DNA of 6,520 nucleotides from Longimicrobium sp. (GTDB lineage Bacteria > Gemmatimonadota > Gemmatimonadetes > Longimicrobiales > Longimicrobiaceae). The translations under genes and the position numbers were made by a program. Location of the stretch: the NCBI GenBank assembly GCA_030446945.1, contig JAUJMI010000036.1, positions 1 to 6,520 of the forward strand. The letters run 5' to 3'. Each line of letters begins with the position of its first letter. Position 1 is the stretch's first letter. This document shows, in pieces, positions 5,650 to 6,520 of the stretch. Below the pieces are notes generated by a model, which was not told the origin of the DNA, did no database searches, and was given only the letters and a program-made list of their open reading frames with translations.

Positions 5650-6438
5650 ATGCGCATCCTGCTCGCGACGTTGACGGCCACGATGGTGATGGGCGCCCTT
5701 CCCCTTGCAGCGCAGCGTGACGACTTCCGCTGGAGCGGGCGCGTGGCGCAGGGGAAGGAGATCGAGGTGGTGGGTGTGGTGGGCGACATCCGCGCCCTTC
5801 CGGCCAGCGGCGGCCAGGTGGAGGTCGTGGCCGAGATGCGCGAGGGGCGCCTCCCGGTGCGCGTGGTGGAGCACGAGGACGGCGTCACGCTTTGCGTCGT
5901 GTACCCCAGCCAGCGCCCCAGCGAAGGCCGCGGCAACGGGCGTTGCGGGATGTCGGGCAACGTGGGCGACGATCCGCCGCGCGTGGACTTCACGGTGCGC
6001 GTCCCCGCCGGCGTGCGCTTCGCCGGCCGCAGCGTGACGGGCGACGTGCGCGCCCAGGGCCTGCGCGGTGCCGTGCGCGCCAACACCGTCTCCGGCGAGG
6101 TCGACGTGCAGACCTCCGAGGAGGCCGAGGCCAGCACGGTGAGCGGCGACGTGCGCGTCGCCATGGGGCGGCTGCCGCGAAGCGGCTCACTGCGCTTCAA
6201 CACCGTCAGTGGCGGCGTGCGCCTGGTCCTCCCCTCCGACGCCGGCGCCGAGCTCCGCGTCAGCACCGTAAGCGGCGACCTCGACTCGGACTTCGAGCTG
6301 CGCCTGAACGGCCGTGAGAATCGCGGCAGGTCGTGGGTGCGCGTCGGCCACAACATCCGCGCCACCATCGGCCGCGGCGGCCCCGAGATCGAGATCCGCA
6401 CCGTGAGCGGCGACGTGGAGCTGGAGCGCGGGCGGTGA
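5650..6438 (+). CDS. Exported DUF4097-like beta-repeat protein
   Basis: Predicted secreted or periplasmic protein of the DUF4097 (putative adhesin-like) type, built from short beta-strand repeats; molecular function unknown. ATG 5650 is chosen because the signal peptide begins there (MRILLATLTATMVMGALPLA, cleavage near AAQ 20-22). The longer reading from 5536 puts a 38-residue non-signal tail in front. SVTGDV/TVSGDV-type turns occur at about 128, 146, 163, 185, 206 and 251, and such regular turns suggest a stacked beta-solenoid. The only two cysteines, C82 and C99, flank a Gly/Arg-rich loop and could form a disulfide. At 262 aa it is complete and ends shortly after the last turn motif. I see no strong ribosome binding site before 5650. 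It lies head-to-head with the sigma operon, so it may be a target of that sigma factor, which is inference. Confidence 0.85.
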   Translation: MRILLATLTATMVMGALPLAAQRDDFRWSGRVAQGKEIEVVGVVGDIRALPASGGQVEVVAEMREGRLPVRVVEHEDGVTLCVVYPSQRPSEGRGNGRCGMSGNVGDDPPRVDFTVRVPAGVRFAGRSVTGDVRAQGLRGAVRANTVSGEVDVQTSEEAEASTVSGDVRVAMGRLPRSGSLRFNTVSGGVRLVLPSDAGAELRVSTVSGDLDSDFELRLNGRENRGRSWVRVGHNIRATIGRGGPEIEIRTVSGDVELERGR

Positions 6439-6443
6439 ACGGC

Positions 6444-6464
6444 GGGGAATGGGGAATGGGGAAT
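6444..6464 (+). repeat. GGGGAAT heptamer array, second copy
   Basis: Three perfect GGGGAAT units begin five bases after the TGA of the DUF4097-like gene and then run into the GGGACA array. Unit, strand and distance from the stop match the array at 1676. Both are preceded by GCG or GGC, giving the shared junction GCGGGGAATGGGGAAT. Confidence 0.9.
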
Positions 6465-6515
<51 letters not shown>

Positions 6516-6520
6516 TCGGG

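Noticed and set aside
5463..6401. Upstream extension of the sigma frame to 509 codons
   Set aside because: The extension runs antisense through the whole DUF4097-like gene and gives Ser/Arg/Thr/Pro-rich sequence with no domain. Sigma homology begins only near 5399.

Overview
The window is about 70% G+C (estimated by eye) and almost fully coding. It shows third-position G/C codon bias, AT-poor promoters, GGGGAAT tandem repeats after genes, and a gene set of ECF sigma factor, zinc-finger anti-sigma factor, secreted HEAT-repeat proteins and a DUF4097-type protein. Together these suggest a Gemmatimonadota bacterium, probably Longimicrobium-like. That assignment rests on remembered family resemblance, not on a search. 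I see no rRNA, tRNA, CRISPR array, integrase or transposase.

Layout. (1) Bases 1-1671 (+) hold the 3' part of a dynamin-like GTPase gene whose start lies upstream of the window. (2) Bases 1672-1977 are a repeat-rich spacer between convergent genes. It contains a GGGGAAT array, two GTAGGGGC-headed palindromes and a minus-strand intrinsic terminator. (3) Bases 5462 down to 1978 (-) form a four-gene operon: ECF sigma factor, membrane anti-sigma factor, long TPR/HEAT exported protein, short HEAT exported protein. The last three genes are joined by 1-4 base stop/start overlaps, and the first two are 10 bases apart. (4) Bases 5463-5649 are a divergent control region. (5) Bases 5650-6438 (+) encode an exported beta-repeat (DUF4097-like) protein. 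(6) Bases 6444-6513 are another GGGGAAT array that changes into a (GGGACA)8 microsatellite at the window edge.

How the genes may work together. The sigma/anti-sigma pair is a standard transmembrane switch: the anti-sigma factor has a cytoplasmic zinc-finger domain, one membrane helix and a helical domain outside the membrane. The two HEAT proteins made from the same transcript carry signal peptides and so should sit on the outer side of the membrane, where they could meet the anti-sigma sensor domain. The divergent beta-repeat protein is also exported. Each of the three exported proteins has exactly two cysteines, which would fit disulfides in an oxidising envelope. I read this as a candidate envelope-stress module with HEAT scaffolds as possible sensors or outputs; that role is inference. 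The least settled point is the N-terminus of the sigma factor, where the sequence is compatible with a GTG start, a CTG start or a small frameshift.
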